Shown: in pieces, positions 24,931 through 34,350 of the stretch
Layout: the number at the start of each line of letters is the position of its first letter
How positions within the stretch are numbered: position 1 is the stretch's first letter
Assembly (NCBI GenBank): GCA_963803735.1
Contig: CAWDNV010000022.1
Location: forward strand, 248,001-312,000
Direction: 5' to 3'
Origin: Palsa-189 sp963803735
GTDB taxonomy: Bacteria; Acidobacteriota; Terriglobia; Acidiferrales; UBA7541
Length of the DNA: 64,000 bases
Notes under the pieces: model-generated
Databases searched by the model: none
What the model saw: the letters and a program-made list of their open reading frames with translations, nothing else
What the model was told of the DNA's origin: nothing
Made by a program: the position numbers and the translations under genes

Positions 24931-27151
24931 GAACGTGTTCTAACATCTCGAGCAGTACTTCCGGCGTGACTGGAATTCGACGAATGTCCGCACCAGTGGC
25001 GTGGGCAATGGCATTCGCGATTGCGGGTGCGGTCCCATCCAGAGGAAGCTCGCCAATGCCCTTTGCGCCTGCCGGTCCTCGTCCGTAGGGGATTTCCTCG
25101 AAGAACACGCGAATCGGCGGAACATCCATGGAAGTCGGCATGACGTAGTTGGTCATCTGTCCGTTCAGCATGCGTCCTTGTTGCCAGACAACATTTTCGT
25201 ACAGGGAGAGGCCGATTCCTTGTGCTACTCCGCCTTCGATCTGTCCCTCCGCGAGGACAGGGTTGATGACTTTTCCCACTTCCTGCACGGCCACGAAATC
25301 ATCGACGTGTACTTCGGCCGTGCGCATATCCACAGAAACTTCCGCCACATAGATTGCCCAGGCATAGGCGCTGTAGGCGTCGCCCTGATATGTTTCGTCG
25401 TTCCAATGCAAATCGCGGGGATGTTCGTATTTGACGAATGATCTCAACGGTCCGAAGCGAGCGATATATTGACCGCACGCCTCCGCAAAAGCCTTGGAGT
25501 CATATCCCGGCTTCAACAACTCGCTTCGCAGTAGCGTCTCACGCAGGGCACGTCCTGCCGATTCGACGAGCCCTCCCACGATCATCGCAGTCCGCGAAGC
25601 AACCGTCGGTCCGCTATTGGGAACATCTGCCGTGTCGGGCTGCACGATGTCAATTTGATCGCATCCTATCCCGAGCGCCTCTGCTGCAATCTGGGTGAAG
25701 ATGGTGTTCGTGCCTTGGCCCATTTCCGTGCTCCCGGCCAAAACGCGCACGCACCCCTCAGGAGTTGCTTCCAACCCGGCCTCGGAGGCCAAATATTCCT
25801 CGCCTGAACCTGTGAAGCCGGCGCCGTGTAAGAAAGCGGCAAATCCGATTCCTTTTTTAATCAGCGAGCCGGCATTCTCGTTTTCAAACCGGGTGCGCTT
25901 GGCGTAGTAATCAGTCATCTCGAACGCACGCCTCATCAAGCGCTCCATATCAACTTTCTCGCGCACAATTTGGCCAAAGGCGAGGGTGTCGCCTTCGCGA
26001 AGGAAATTTCGTTGCCGCAATTCGTCCGGAGTGAGCCCGGCAGCTTCAGCCACTCGATCGAGATGACGTTCCAGCGCGAAAACGCTCTGAGGCGCGCCGA
26101 AGCCGCGGAAGGCCCCATGGGGAGGGGTATTCGTTGCAACCGCCCTGCTGCGAACGCGAACGTTGGGACACTTATAGGGGCCCGCAGCGTGAATCGTTCC
26201 GCGCGAAAGGACTACCGGAGAAAGCGTTTCGTACGCTCCGCCATCGATCGTGAAATCGATGTCCATCGCCAGGATTTTGCCATACCGCGAGACAGCTGTG
26301 CGATGGTGCGTGCGCGAGGGATGGCGCTTGGTGGTGGCAACCATGTCTTCGGCGCGATCGTAGATCATTTTTACTGCTTTCCCCGATTTCCACGCCAGCA
26401 GTGCCACATGGGCCGCGAGCATAGAGGGATATTCTTCTTTCCCTCCGAACCCACCGCCCGTTTCGGTCTGCACCACGCGAATGCGTTCTTTCGGCAGGCC
26501 AAAAAGCTGCACCAGCGCCTTATGCACGTAGTAAGGACATTGCAACGAACCCCACACCGTGACGCCTTCGGCTTCGCTGGCCCGCGCGATCATTCCTTGC
26601 GGCTCGATGTAAAGCTGCTCCTGCGCCCCAGTTTCGTATTCGCCTTCCACGATTAAGTCTGCGGAAGCCCATACGTTATCGACGTTGCCCTTCTCGATGA
26701 GGAAAGACTTAAAGATATTGTCGCGGCCCCAGATGATTTCCTTCTGTGCGAGCGAGTCTTCCATCGTGAAAACTGCCGGGAGTGGCTCGATATCGATTTG
26801 CACGGAGCGCCGCGCTTCTTCGAGCAGATATTTGTCCGGATGGGCAAGCAAGAGAATCGGTTCTTCGGCGTGATTCACGATTTCGCCGGCGAGGCAGGGC
26901 TGGTCATCGACAATCAAGGCAATGCAGTTTTTTCCAGGAATGTCTTTTGCCCGCACGATCGTGAACTCGTCCCAGGAGATATCTTCCCCGAACTGTATTG
27001 CTTGAATTCGTCCGCGGGCGGCAGGGCTGCGAACCGTGATGCCGTACAGCATGTCAGGAAATTTGAGGTCATCGACATACCGCGCGGCGCCAGTGACCTT
27101 TTCCCGTCCCTCTTTTCGTTGCACCGATTTTCCGATGAAGTGCGTTGCCAT
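24923..27151 (-). CDS. Xanthine dehydrogenase-family molybdopterin-binding catalytic subunit
   Basis: 742 residues of the molybdenum hydroxylase large-subunit family. Blocks include GRDNIFKSFLIEKGNVD, YIEPQGMIARA, QTETGGGFGGKEEYPSMLAAHVALLAWKSGKAVKMIY, HGAFRGFGAPQSVFALERHLDRVAE, GSTEMGQGTNTIFTQIAAEALG and the C-terminal GIGELPLDGTAPAIANAIAHATG, which holds the catalytic-Glu region. Context (guanine deaminase upstream and a purine nucleoside phosphorylase further up) favours hypoxanthine/xanthine oxidation to urate. Related enzymes for other N-heterocycles look alike, so the substrate is an inference. No XdhC-like cofactor-insertion gene lies in the window. Confidence 0.9.
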   Translation of the reverse strand: MATHFIGKSVQRKEGREKVTGAARYVDDLKFPDMLYGITVRSPAARGRIQAIQFGEDISWDEFTIVRAKDIPGKNCIALIVDDQPCLAGEIVNHAEEPILLLAHPDKYLLEEARRSVQIDIEPLPAVFTMEDSLAQKEIIWGRDNIFKSFLIEKGNVDNVWASADLIVEGEYETGAQEQLYIEPQGMIARASEAEGVTVWGSLQCPYYVHKALVQLFGLPKERIRVVQTETGGGFGGKEEYPSMLAAHVALLAWKSGKAVKMIYDRAEDMVATTKRHPSRTHHRTAVSRYGKILAMDIDFTIDGGAYETLSPVVLSRGTIHAAGPYKCPNVRVRSRAVATNTPPHGAFRGFGAPQSVFALERHLDRVAEAAGLTPDELRQRNFLREGDTLAFGQIVREKVDMERLMRRAFEMTDYYAKRTRFENENAGSLIKKGIGFAAFLHGAGFTGSGEEYLASEAGLEATPEGCVRVLAGSTEMGQGTNTIFTQIAAEALGIGCDQIDIVQPDTADVPNSGPTVASRTAMIVGGLVESAGRALRETLLRSELLKPGYDSKAFAEACGQYIARFGPLRSFVKYEHPRDLHWNDETYQGDAYSAYAWAIYVAEVSVDMRTAEVHVDDFVAVQEVGKVINPVLAEGQIEGGVAQGIGLSLYENVVWQQGRMLNGQMTNYVMPTSMDVPPIRVFFEEIPYGRGPAGAKGIGELPLDGTAPAIANAIAHATGADIRRIPVTPEVLLEMLEHVHA

Positions 27152-27162
27152 CGTCTGCAGCT

Positions 27163-27654
27163 CTAGTAAGGCGTCTTATCGCTTTTCTCTTCCCAGGCAC
27201 GAAAAGCTTTCAGGGCTTGCTCGCGCATCAGCGGGATCATAGGAATCGTACGTTGGGAGTGCGGCCTCGCTGCCTCCTTATAGATCAGCGAATCGGCAAA
27301 ACCGATTTTGGCTGCATCCTCGGCGGTATTGCCAAAATAAACTCGCGCTGGCCGCGCCCAGTAAATGGCTCCCAGACACATGGGACACGGTTCGCAAGTT
27401 GTGTAAAGCTCGCAATCCTTCAGTTCGAAATCCGCCAGCTTTTTGCAAGCTTCTCGAATCGCGACGACTTCAGCGTGCGCCGTAGGATCGTTGGTGAAAG
27501 TCACCTGGTTCACGCCCTCTGCGATGATTTCGCCATCCTTCACCACAATGGCCGCAAATGGGCCCCCTCGTCCCGATCGCACATTTTCAATCGAGAGTTC
27601 GATCGCGCGAGCCATGAAAGAATTGTCGTGATCGTTCAATTCGATCCGCCCCAC
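27163..27654 (-). CDS. guaD: Guanine deaminase, GuaD (CDA-fold) type
   Basis: 163 residues of the cytidine-deaminase-like fold. Zinc site: TAHAEVVAIREACK (His-Ala-Glu) and TTCEPCPMCLGAIYWARP. It agrees along its length with Bacillus-type GuaD, including GGPFAAIVVKDGEIIAEGVNQVT, SNDPTAHAE-like FTNDPTAHAE, the IYKE block after the core and the aromatic C-terminus. Converts guanine to xanthine and ammonia, directly feeding the molybdenum hydroxylase 11 bp downstream. Starts at 27654 or at the second Met (27615); the first keeps a 4-bp gap to the amidohydrolase. Confidence 0.88.
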   Translation of the reverse strand: MGRIELNDHDNSFMARAIELSIENVRSGRGGPFAAIVVKDGEIIAEGVNQVTFTNDPTAHAEVVAIREACKKLADFELKDCELYTTCEPCPMCLGAIYWARPARVYFGNTAEDAAKIGFADSLIYKEAARPHSQRTIPMIPLMREQALKAFRAWEEKSDKTPY

Positions 27655-27658
27655 TGAA

Positions 27659-29014
27659 CTATAGGAATCTCGATTGCCCGGTCATTACTGGCACGGAATG
27701 CAAAGCCACCACTCTTTTCTGGTATGTGTGCGCCTTCTCGAGAATTTCCTTCTCATTGAGCGTCAGCATACGGCGGTCTTCCATCACCAGCTTCCCATCG
27801 ATCACAACCGTTCTCACGTCCGAACCTTTCAGTGCATAAACCAGCTGCGAATAGACGTTGTACATCGGCGTAGCATGCGGCCCGCTTGTGTCCACGACGA
27901 TTAGATCCGCTTTTTTGCCCTCCTCAAGAGAGCCGATCTGCTTCTCAAGATGTAGTGCCCGGGCGCCGTTAATCGTGGCCATTTCGAGGGCTTGCTTCGC
28001 GGGAAGCGCGCGCGGATCCATTCGCGCAACTTTCTGAAGCTTGGCGGCGAGATCCATTTCGTCGAAAAGATCCTGGCTGTTGTTGCTGGCGGCGCCGTCG
28101 GTGGCCAAGCCAACGCGGTTGCCTGCTGCCAGCATTTCGACGACGGGCATCACGCCGGCAGCAAGTTTCATATTGCTGGAAGGGCTGTGGACACTACCCA
28201 CGTCGAATTGACGGAGCACTGCGATATCGGCTGAATCCACCCAGATGCAATGAGCGCCCACAAGGTCGGGCCCGAGTAATCCAATCCTGGAAAGATACGC
28301 GACAGGAGAAAGACCATGCCTGGATCGGCTTTGCACCGTCTCGAACGGCGCTTCAGCGATGTGAATGAGAATTGGCACACCGTTGCGGCGCGCGAGGGCG
28401 CCCGCAGCCTGCAAATTCGCCTCCGAAAGCGTGTAAATCGAGTGCGGCGCCACCGCCGGAGTGACCAGCGGATCATCTTTCCATTTATCGATGAACTTCT
28501 GCGTGTATTCGAGCGCTTGGGTTGGCGTCCGATGATCTGGCGCGGGGAAATCGACGATCGTCTCGCCAAGAATTCCGCGCATCCCGGCCTCTTTGGTGAC
28601 GCGGGCGACCGCATCTTCGAAGTAGTACATGTCCGCGTAGGTCGTGATTCCGCCACGGATCATTTCGACCATGCTTAGGCGGGTCCCCCATTCGACGAAG
28701 TCTTCCGTCACGTTCTGTGCTTCGGCGGGGAAGATGTACTTCTGCAGCCAGTCGTTCAGGGAATGGTCGTCGGCGAACCCGCGAAACAGGCTCATGGCCG
28801 CATGCGCATGGCCATTGATTAGCCCCGGGAGGACCAGCGTGCCGCTGGCGTCGATCGTTCTCCGGGAGCGATGCTGAGATTCAATTTCGGCTCGCTCGCC
28901 GATCGCTGCAATAAATCCATCGCGTATAGCGGCCGCGCCGTTCTCGATCACTCGGCTCTTTGCGTCCATGGTGACAAACGTGCCGCCGCCAACAAGCAAA
29001 TCTGCGCTATTCAT
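27659..29014 (-). CDS. Amidohydrolase, adenosine/SAH/8-oxoguanine deaminase-like (MtaD/TrzN group)
   Basis: 451 residues of the metal-dependent amidohydrolase superfamily. Metal ligands are seen in LPGLINGHAHAAMSLFRG (HxH), ILIHIAEAPFE, GAHCIWVDSADIAV and ATDGAASNNSQDLFDEMDLA (the catalytic Asp). The C-terminal beta-domain is GSLEEGKKADLIVVD. The closest group by motif is 5'-methylthioadenosine/S-adenosylhomocysteine deaminase and relatives that deaminate adenosine, 8-oxoguanine or triazines. In this operon, 4 bp ahead of guaD, an adenosine/adenine-type or modified-purine deaminase is most likely. Exact substrate is open. Confidence 0.82.
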   Translation of the reverse strand: MNSADLLVGGGTFVTMDAKSRVIENGAAAIRDGFIAAIGERAEIESQHRSRRTIDASGTLVLPGLINGHAHAAMSLFRGFADDHSLNDWLQKYIFPAEAQNVTEDFVEWGTRLSMVEMIRGGITTYADMYYFEDAVARVTKEAGMRGILGETIVDFPAPDHRTPTQALEYTQKFIDKWKDDPLVTPAVAPHSIYTLSEANLQAAGALARRNGVPILIHIAEAPFETVQSRSRHGLSPVAYLSRIGLLGPDLVGAHCIWVDSADIAVLRQFDVGSVHSPSSNMKLAAGVMPVVEMLAAGNRVGLATDGAASNNSQDLFDEMDLAAKLQKVARMDPRALPAKQALEMATINGARALHLEKQIGSLEEGKKADLIVVDTSGPHATPMYNVYSQLVYALKGSDVRTVVIDGKLVMEDRRMLTLNEKEILEKAHTYQKRVVALHSVPVMTGQSRFL

Positions 29015-29233
29015 TGGCCGGAACTCCTATCCCCTTCGGATGGGAGATCCCGCCGTCACGGGCATGCCGGCGCGTGCACATGGGACGGCAATGGGAAGAA
29101 CCACAGTGTGTCGCTGAAAAGGCAGGACTAAATCGCGCGAGGTGCGTTTTAGCCATTGCGAATCTTACCAGATTTTTGTTGGTGAAGTGAGCCCTGACGC
29201 CGGAAATCACGAGGGAGGCTTGGGCTGTTAACT

Positions 29234-30112
29234 CTAGGTTGCGGGCGCTTTTTCCAAATCCTCGGCAATGCGCGGAATTACACGTCGAAGCAGTGCGACA
29301 AACTGAGTCCTCACTCGCTCTCCGGTTTCCATTACTTCGGCGTGACTGATGGGTTTGTCCAGAATACCTGCCGCCATATTGGTTACGCAGGAAATTCCAA
29401 GCACGCGAATACCCATGTGGCGCGCCACAATGACTTCCGGAACGGTAGACATCCCCACCATATCGGCTCCCAAGGTTCGAAGGTAACGAATCTCCGCGGG
29501 CGTTTCGAAGCTCGGCCCCGAAAGGCCCGCATACACGCCGTCCTTTACATCTATGCCAAGTTTCCTTCCCTCCGCAAAGGCGATCTCACGATACTTCGGG
29601 CAGTAGGCTTGACTCATATCCGGAAATCTCGGGCCGAAGCGTTCTTCGTTCGGGCCGATGAGCGGATTGATGCCATTCAGGCTGAGGTGATCACGAATGG
29701 CCACCAGTGCACCCTGGCTGAAGGTGAGATTTATAGCCCCGGCAGCATTGGTCAAGATGGCGGCCTGAATTCCCACCTGCCGCAGCACACGCATGGGATA
29801 AACAACGTCCTTAATCGAGTACCCTTCGTAGAGATGCACGCGCCCATGCATGGCTGCGACGGGAATTCCATCCACTTTTCCGATCGCGAGCTGGCCGGCG
29901 TGTCCTTCGACCGTGGGCTTGGGAAATCCGGGGATTTTTTCGTAGGGAACGTGAGTTGGCGTCGTCAAATCGTCCGCAAACGCTCCCAGGCCGGAACCGA
30001 GGACCACCGCAATTCTTGGACGTAATCTGGATTTCGAAAGTATGTATTTAGCTGCTCGCTGCGAGCGCGTGAAGTCACTGAGTGGGTCCCGCCGGGCACG
30101 AGCGGCGCTCAT
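29234..30112 (-). CDS. punA: Purine nucleoside phosphorylase (class II, trimeric type)
   Basis: 292 residues. Phosphorolysis of inosine/guanosine and deoxy forms to base and sugar-1-phosphate. Family blocks are IAVVLGSGLGAFAD, IPGFPKPTVEGHAGQLAIG, GRVHLYEGYS, VYPMRVLRQVG, LTNAAGAINLTF, AGLSGPSFETPAEIRYLRTLGADMVGMSTVPEVIVARHMG and ISCVTNMAAGI, which contain the phosphate- and purine-binding residues. Its start overlaps the stop of the nucleoside transporter gene (TAATG), so uptake and cleavage are coupled. Gap of 219 bp to the next gene downstream, which may hold a promoter. Confidence 0.95.
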   Translation of the reverse strand: MSAARARRDPLSDFTRSQRAAKYILSKSRLRPRIAVVLGSGLGAFADDLTTPTHVPYEKIPGFPKPTVEGHAGQLAIGKVDGIPVAAMHGRVHLYEGYSIKDVVYPMRVLRQVGIQAAILTNAAGAINLTFSQGALVAIRDHLSLNGINPLIGPNEERFGPRFPDMSQAYCPKYREIAFAEGRKLGIDVKDGVYAGLSGPSFETPAEIRYLRTLGADMVGMSTVPEVIVARHMGIRVLGISCVTNMAAGILDKPISHAEVMETGERVRTQFVALLRRVIPRIAEDLEKAPAT

Positions 30113-31353
30113 TACATCATGATCCCGACAATGGAGGCGGACATGAGATTGGCCATCGTGCCCGCCATCAAAGCGCGCATCCCAAGTTGGGCCAGCTCTG
30201 TGCGTTTATTTGGAGCAAGAGCCCCGATGCCTCCAATCTGGATGCCGATGGAGCTGAAGTTCGCGAAACCGCAAAGCGCAAAGGTGGCAATGGTGTAGGA
30301 GCGCGGGTCGAGCGTGCTTTGCATCGGTCCCAACCGCTGGAACGCGACCAGTTCGTTCGTCACCATGCGCAAGCCTAGCAGATTGCCAATCGTTGGGCAG
30401 TCCCGCCATGGGATGCCGATGAGCCACGCAACGGGCGAAAAAATCCAGCCAAAAATCTGCTCGACGCTCGAAGGAAACCATGCGACTCCATGTGAAGCGA
30501 GCACGTTGTGCGCTGCGCCGAAGCATCCGTCCACCAGGTAAATGAGAGCGATGAAGGAGATCAGCATGGCGGCCACATTGAGCGCAAGATGCAAGCCGTC
30601 GATCGTTCCGCGCGAAATCGCTCCGAGGATGTTCGCATCACGCTCCATTTGCACGTTCTCTACTCGGCCCGCGGTCAAAGGCTTCTCCGTTTCTGGCACC
30701 AGAATTTTGGCGAGTAGAATGGTGCCGGGCGCCGTCATGATGACGGCGGCAAGCAGGTGCTTGGCCTGAATTCCGTATGCGATGTAGGCGGCCATCATGC
30801 CGCCCGAGACGTGGGCCATTCCGCTGCTCATGATGGTCATCATTTCCGACCGTGTCACCTTCGGTAGAAACGGGCGGATTGTCAGCGGCGCCTCCGTTTG
30901 GCCCATAAAAATGCTAGCCGCGACATTCAGCGACTCGGCTCCGCTTGCGCCCATCAGACTTGTCATTACGCGCGCGGCTGCCTTCACGACCAGTTGCATG
31001 ATTCCCAAGTAGTAAAGAACCGCGAATAAAGCCGCGATAAAAATGATTGTGGGCAGCGCTTGAAATGCAAAATAAAAGCCCCGAGGGGAGTTCTTCTGCC
31101 CCAGGTCTCCGAAGACAAACGACGTGCCATAGTAAGCGAAATCCAGCAGCCAGTTGGCCGCCGCGCCTAGCTTTTCGAAGAAGAGCCGGCCGTATTCCCA
31201 CCGCATGATCAGAAAAGCAAAGGCAATTTGCAGCCCGAGCCCCCACGCCACGGTTTTGTAACGAATTGCCTGACGATTGGCCGAAAACGCGTAGGCCAGT
31301 CCCAACACCGTCAGCATGCCCAGAATTCCCGTGAAGCGATCCATTTGATGCAC
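30112..31353 (-). CDS. nupC: Concentrative nucleoside transporter (NupC/CNT family)
   Basis: 413 residues, multi-helix. It has the N-terminal helices, the gate-like region (ALPTIIFIAALFAVLYYLGIMQLVV), the MGQTEAPLTIRPFLPKVTRSEMMTIMSSGMAHVSGGMMAAYI block that forms the nucleoside site, and the C-terminal NEFVAF-like TNELVAFQRLG and CGFANFSSIGIQIGG. These are the conserved CNT signatures. It likely imports nucleosides with protons or sodium. It is the first gene of a unit with the purine nucleoside phosphorylase. Confidence 0.95.
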   Translation of the reverse strand: MHQMDRFTGILGMLTVLGLAYAFSANRQAIRYKTVAWGLGLQIAFAFLIMRWEYGRLFFEKLGAAANWLLDFAYYGTSFVFGDLGQKNSPRGFYFAFQALPTIIFIAALFAVLYYLGIMQLVVKAAARVMTSLMGASGAESLNVAASIFMGQTEAPLTIRPFLPKVTRSEMMTIMSSGMAHVSGGMMAAYIAYGIQAKHLLAAVIMTAPGTILLAKILVPETEKPLTAGRVENVQMERDANILGAISRGTIDGLHLALNVAAMLISFIALIYLVDGCFGAAHNVLASHGVAWFPSSVEQIFGWIFSPVAWLIGIPWRDCPTIGNLLGLRMVTNELVAFQRLGPMQSTLDPRSYTIATFALCGFANFSSIGIQIGGIGALAPNKRTELAQLGMRALMAGTMANLMSASIVGIMM

Positions 31354-31439
31354 TCTTCTTCAGCCCTTTACCATGAACAAGTTCCCTTGGATTACCTCTA
31401 CTAACAGCTTCAAATGGTGGTTCTGAGCAGCGGCTGTGC

Positions 31440-32777
31440 TCATTCGCGCCCGAGGAATGCGTACCGAAGCAGGAAAAGCACCGATAGGACCCAGATCAGC
31501 GGCCTGATCTCGCGGTACCGCCCGGTTCCCAACTTGATGAAGGTGTAAGAGAGCATCCCGAGACTGAGGCCCGTGGCTATGCTGAAGGTCAAGGGCATCG
31601 CCACCATTGTGATAAAAGCGGGAAAAGCGTCCGTTAAATCATTCCAGTGGATTTTCGGAATCGAGCTGCACATCAGCGCGCCAACGAGAATCAGCGCAGG
31701 CGCCGTGGCATAGGAGGGAATCGCCGCCACGATCGGCGCACAAAACATCGCCGCGGCAAATAGCGCAGCGATCAGAACGTTGCCCAGTCCCGTTCGCGCC
31801 CCAGCCGCAACTCCTGCGGCGCTTTCGATATAACTGGTAACCGTGGAGGTCCCCGTAAGGGCACCGGTTATCGTGCCGAATGCGTCGGAAAGCAGGGCCC
31901 GGCTCGCGCGAGGGAATTTTCCATCCCGCAAAAACCCGCCCTGTTCACAAACGCCCACCAGCGTGCCCACATTGTCGAAGAGGTCCACGAAGAAGAACAC
32001 AAAGATGAGTTCGCCGAGACCGAGATGGGCTGCGGCACGCAGGTCCAATTTCATGAACGTACCCGAAGGATGCGGCAGGGAAAGAAGGTGAGCCGGCCAA
32101 CTGGTCAGTTTGAGCGGTATGCCTGCAAGCGCAATCCCGATGATCCCAATCAGAATCGATCCCGTGACCCGTTTCACCATCAGGATGACGATTACAACCA
32201 GCCCCAGTAGCGCCAGTAGCACCTGCGGGTCGCCCATTTTCCCGATTCCCACAAACGTCGCAGGATTCGCCACGATCAGCTGAGCGTTGCGCATTCCGAT
32301 GAACGCAATGAAAAAGCCGATGCCCGCTGCTGTGCCGTGCTTCAGACAATCCGGAATATCGTTTACGATGTTTTCCCGAACTTTCGTGAGCGTCAGGATT
32401 AGAAAAATCACTCCCGATAGAAAGACCACGCCCAGCGCTGTTTGCCACGGAACGTGCCTGCCAAGGACAACAGAGTAGGTAAAATACGCATTCAGCGACA
32501 TTCCCGGCGCCACAGCAATTGGGTAGTTCGCCCATACTCCCATTACAAGAGTTGCAATTGCGGTCGAAATACAAGTGGCAAACAGCACGCCTTCCACGGG
32601 CATACCCGCTTCCCCGAGAATGCGCGGATTTACCACGACTACGTAGGCCATGGCCATGAAGGTCGTCAGGCCGCCCAAGAGTTCGCGCTGAACCGTCGTT
32701 TGGTTTTCGGTGAGGTGAAAGACGCGGTCGAGCAGGTCATTTTGAGCGGGAAAAGCCGCGGCCTGCGTTTGCGCCAT
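31440..32777 (-). CDS. NCS2-type purine permease, AzgA (guanine/hypoxanthine/adenine) group
   Basis: 445 residues, 12-14 helices. The AzgA-group pattern is clear: RELLGGLTTFMAMAYVVVVNPRIL near the N-terminus, NYPIAVAPGMSLNAYFTY, LPDCLKHGTAAGIGFFIAFIGM-like IPDCLKHGTAAGIG, FVFFFVDLFDNVGTLVGV and GTSTVTSYIESAAGVAAGARTGL. These match PbuG/PbuO/AzgA rather than the UraA/UapA branch. It would bring purine bases to the deaminases and hydroxylase. It lies 86 bp upstream of nupC on the same strand. Confidence 0.92.
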   Translation of the reverse strand: MAQTQAAAFPAQNDLLDRVFHLTENQTTVQRELLGGLTTFMAMAYVVVVNPRILGEAGMPVEGVLFATCISTAIATLVMGVWANYPIAVAPGMSLNAYFTYSVVLGRHVPWQTALGVVFLSGVIFLILTLTKVRENIVNDIPDCLKHGTAAGIGFFIAFIGMRNAQLIVANPATFVGIGKMGDPQVLLALLGLVVIVILMVKRVTGSILIGIIGIALAGIPLKLTSWPAHLLSLPHPSGTFMKLDLRAAAHLGLGELIFVFFFVDLFDNVGTLVGVCEQGGFLRDGKFPRASRALLSDAFGTITGALTGTSTVTSYIESAAGVAAGARTGLGNVLIAALFAAAMFCAPIVAAIPSYATAPALILVGALMCSSIPKIHWNDLTDAFPAFITMVAMPLTFSIATGLSLGMLSYTFIKLGTGRYREIRPLIWVLSVLFLLRYAFLGRE

Positions 32778-32916
32778 CGAGAGAGAATAAGGCTATTGCC
32801 GCCTTACGCCAAATGAGATTTTTGGATGAATGCTCGCCAGAAATTTGATCGGATCCGAGCGGCCCCTTGAAATAGATGTCCCTTGCGGCTTAACGAGGAC
32901 CCCGGTATTTTACTGC

Positions 32917-34350
32917 ATGGCTAGTCGGACGAAGTTCGGCACGGCAGACCATTCCTCGCATATCCCCCTTGATCCAACTCAGCCATCTTCCAAAGCATAT
33001 GGCTTGCGTCGCGGGATTCTTTCTCCTTTCGAGACGTTGGCGCAATCCGTTTCGACGATTGCTCCCACTGCGACGCCCGCCGCGACGATACCTCTGGTCT
33101 GTGCTCTCGCGGGCAACGGCACCTGGCTGGCGTATGTATTGGCAACTGTCGCAATTTTGCTCGTCGCGTGGTGCGTCGGACGTTTCGCGCGATATTCGTC
33201 CTCGCCGGGTTCTCTCTATAGCTATGCCTCTATGATTCTGCCTCCGTGGTTATCCTCGATCGCTGCCTGGAGTTTACTTCTCGCCTACGTCGCAACCGCT
33301 TCAAGCGTGATCGCGGGACTGTATCAATATGCAACGATTTTCGTCGGAAAATCAGGAGTTCATCCTGTATCGGCCGTGCTGATCTCACTATCGGTGACGG
33401 GCGCTTGCGTCTGGATCGCCTGGCGCGACGTGAAAATTTCGGCTCGTTTGATGCTGTGGATCGAAGCTGTTTCGGTATCCATGATTATTACGCTCGTCGC
33501 GCTGGTGCTCGTGCGCCATGGCTTCCATATAGATTCGGAGCAACTTCACTTGCGAGGTATGAGCGGCAGCGGCCTCCGATTGGGATTGGTTCTTGCACTC
33601 TTCAGTTTTGTCGGTTTTGAGAGCGCCACAACACTTGGTGCGGAGGCGCGCGATCCCCTGAAGACCATACCGCGCGCAGTAATGCAAAGTGCGATCCTCG
33701 GCGGCGCTTTCTTCGCGGTGTGTGCCTACACGGAAGTGCTCGGTTTTCGCGCTGCCGGGCAGGACTTAGGAACCAGCCAAGCCCCAATGCACTTACTCGC
33801 GATGGAGGGCGGCCTGTCATTGCTGGGCCGGTTAATCGATGTCGGTTTGCTGGTCAGTCTTTCCGCTGGGACGCTCGCCTGTATCACAGCTGCTGCGCGT
33901 GTTCTGCTCCTGATGGCGCATAATGGCATCGCGCACGATTCCTTTCGCGCGACTCATTCCCGGCACGAAACTCCCCATCGCGCCATCGTGATCACCGGCA
34001 TTGCAGCCGTCGCTCCTGTGATAATTCTGGCTATACGCGGCGATAACGGCTTGGACGTCTACGGCTGGATGGGTTCCCTGGCCACCTACGGTTTCATCGT
34101 CGCTTACGGAGTCGTCTCAATTGCGTTGCCACGTTATCTCCGCGAACACGGAGTCTTCCATCCCGCCGCGCGAGCCATTCCGGCTCTCGCCTTCGTGGCG
34201 ATGTTGCTGGCGCTCGCAGGCAACCTCTACCCGGTGCCCGAAGGCCCGTACGGAAAATTACCTTACATATATCTGGTGTATCTGGCTTCGGGGATGCTTT
34301 GGCTTCTGTTACGTGGGAATAGCAAGGCTCGTGAAACTCTGCAAAGCTAA
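32917..34350 (+). CDS. APC-superfamily permease (amino acid/polyamine type)
   Basis: Start at ATG 32917 (MASRTKFGTADH), since the frame upstream is not hydrophobic and no family sequence precedes it. 478 residues with about 12 helices. The first-helix block (LRRGILSPFETLAQSVSTIAPTATPAATIPLVCALAG) and ALFSFVGFESATTLGAEARDPLKTIPRAV are APC signatures. The substrate is unknown: it could be an amino acid, beta-alanine or another product of this island. It ends inside the 3' end of the DUF2165 gene (4-bp convergent overlap). Confidence 0.88.
   Translation: MASRTKFGTADHSSHIPLDPTQPSSKAYGLRRGILSPFETLAQSVSTIAPTATPAATIPLVCALAGNGTWLAYVLATVAILLVAWCVGRFARYSSSPGSLYSYASMILPPWLSSIAAWSLLLAYVATASSVIAGLYQYATIFVGKSGVHPVSAVLISLSVTGACVWIAWRDVKISARLMLWIEAVSVSMIITLVALVLVRHGFHIDSEQLHLRGMSGSGLRLGLVLALFSFVGFESATTLGAEARDPLKTIPRAVMQSAILGGAFFAVCAYTEVLGFRAAGQDLGTSQAPMHLLAMEGGLSLLGRLIDVGLLVSLSAGTLACITAAARVLLLMAHNGIAHDSFRATHSRHETPHRAIVITGIAAVAPVIILAIRGDNGLDVYGWMGSLATYGFIVAYGVVSIALPRYLREHGVFHPAARAIPALAFVAMLLALAGNLYPVPEGPYGKLPYIYLVYLASGMLWLLLRGNSKARETLQS

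Noticed and set aside
29015..29233. Possible sigma-70 promoter (TAAGAT-like -10) for the amidohydrolase operon
   Set aside because: No convincing -35 element at proper distance could be found; only the presence of a 219-bp gap supports it.
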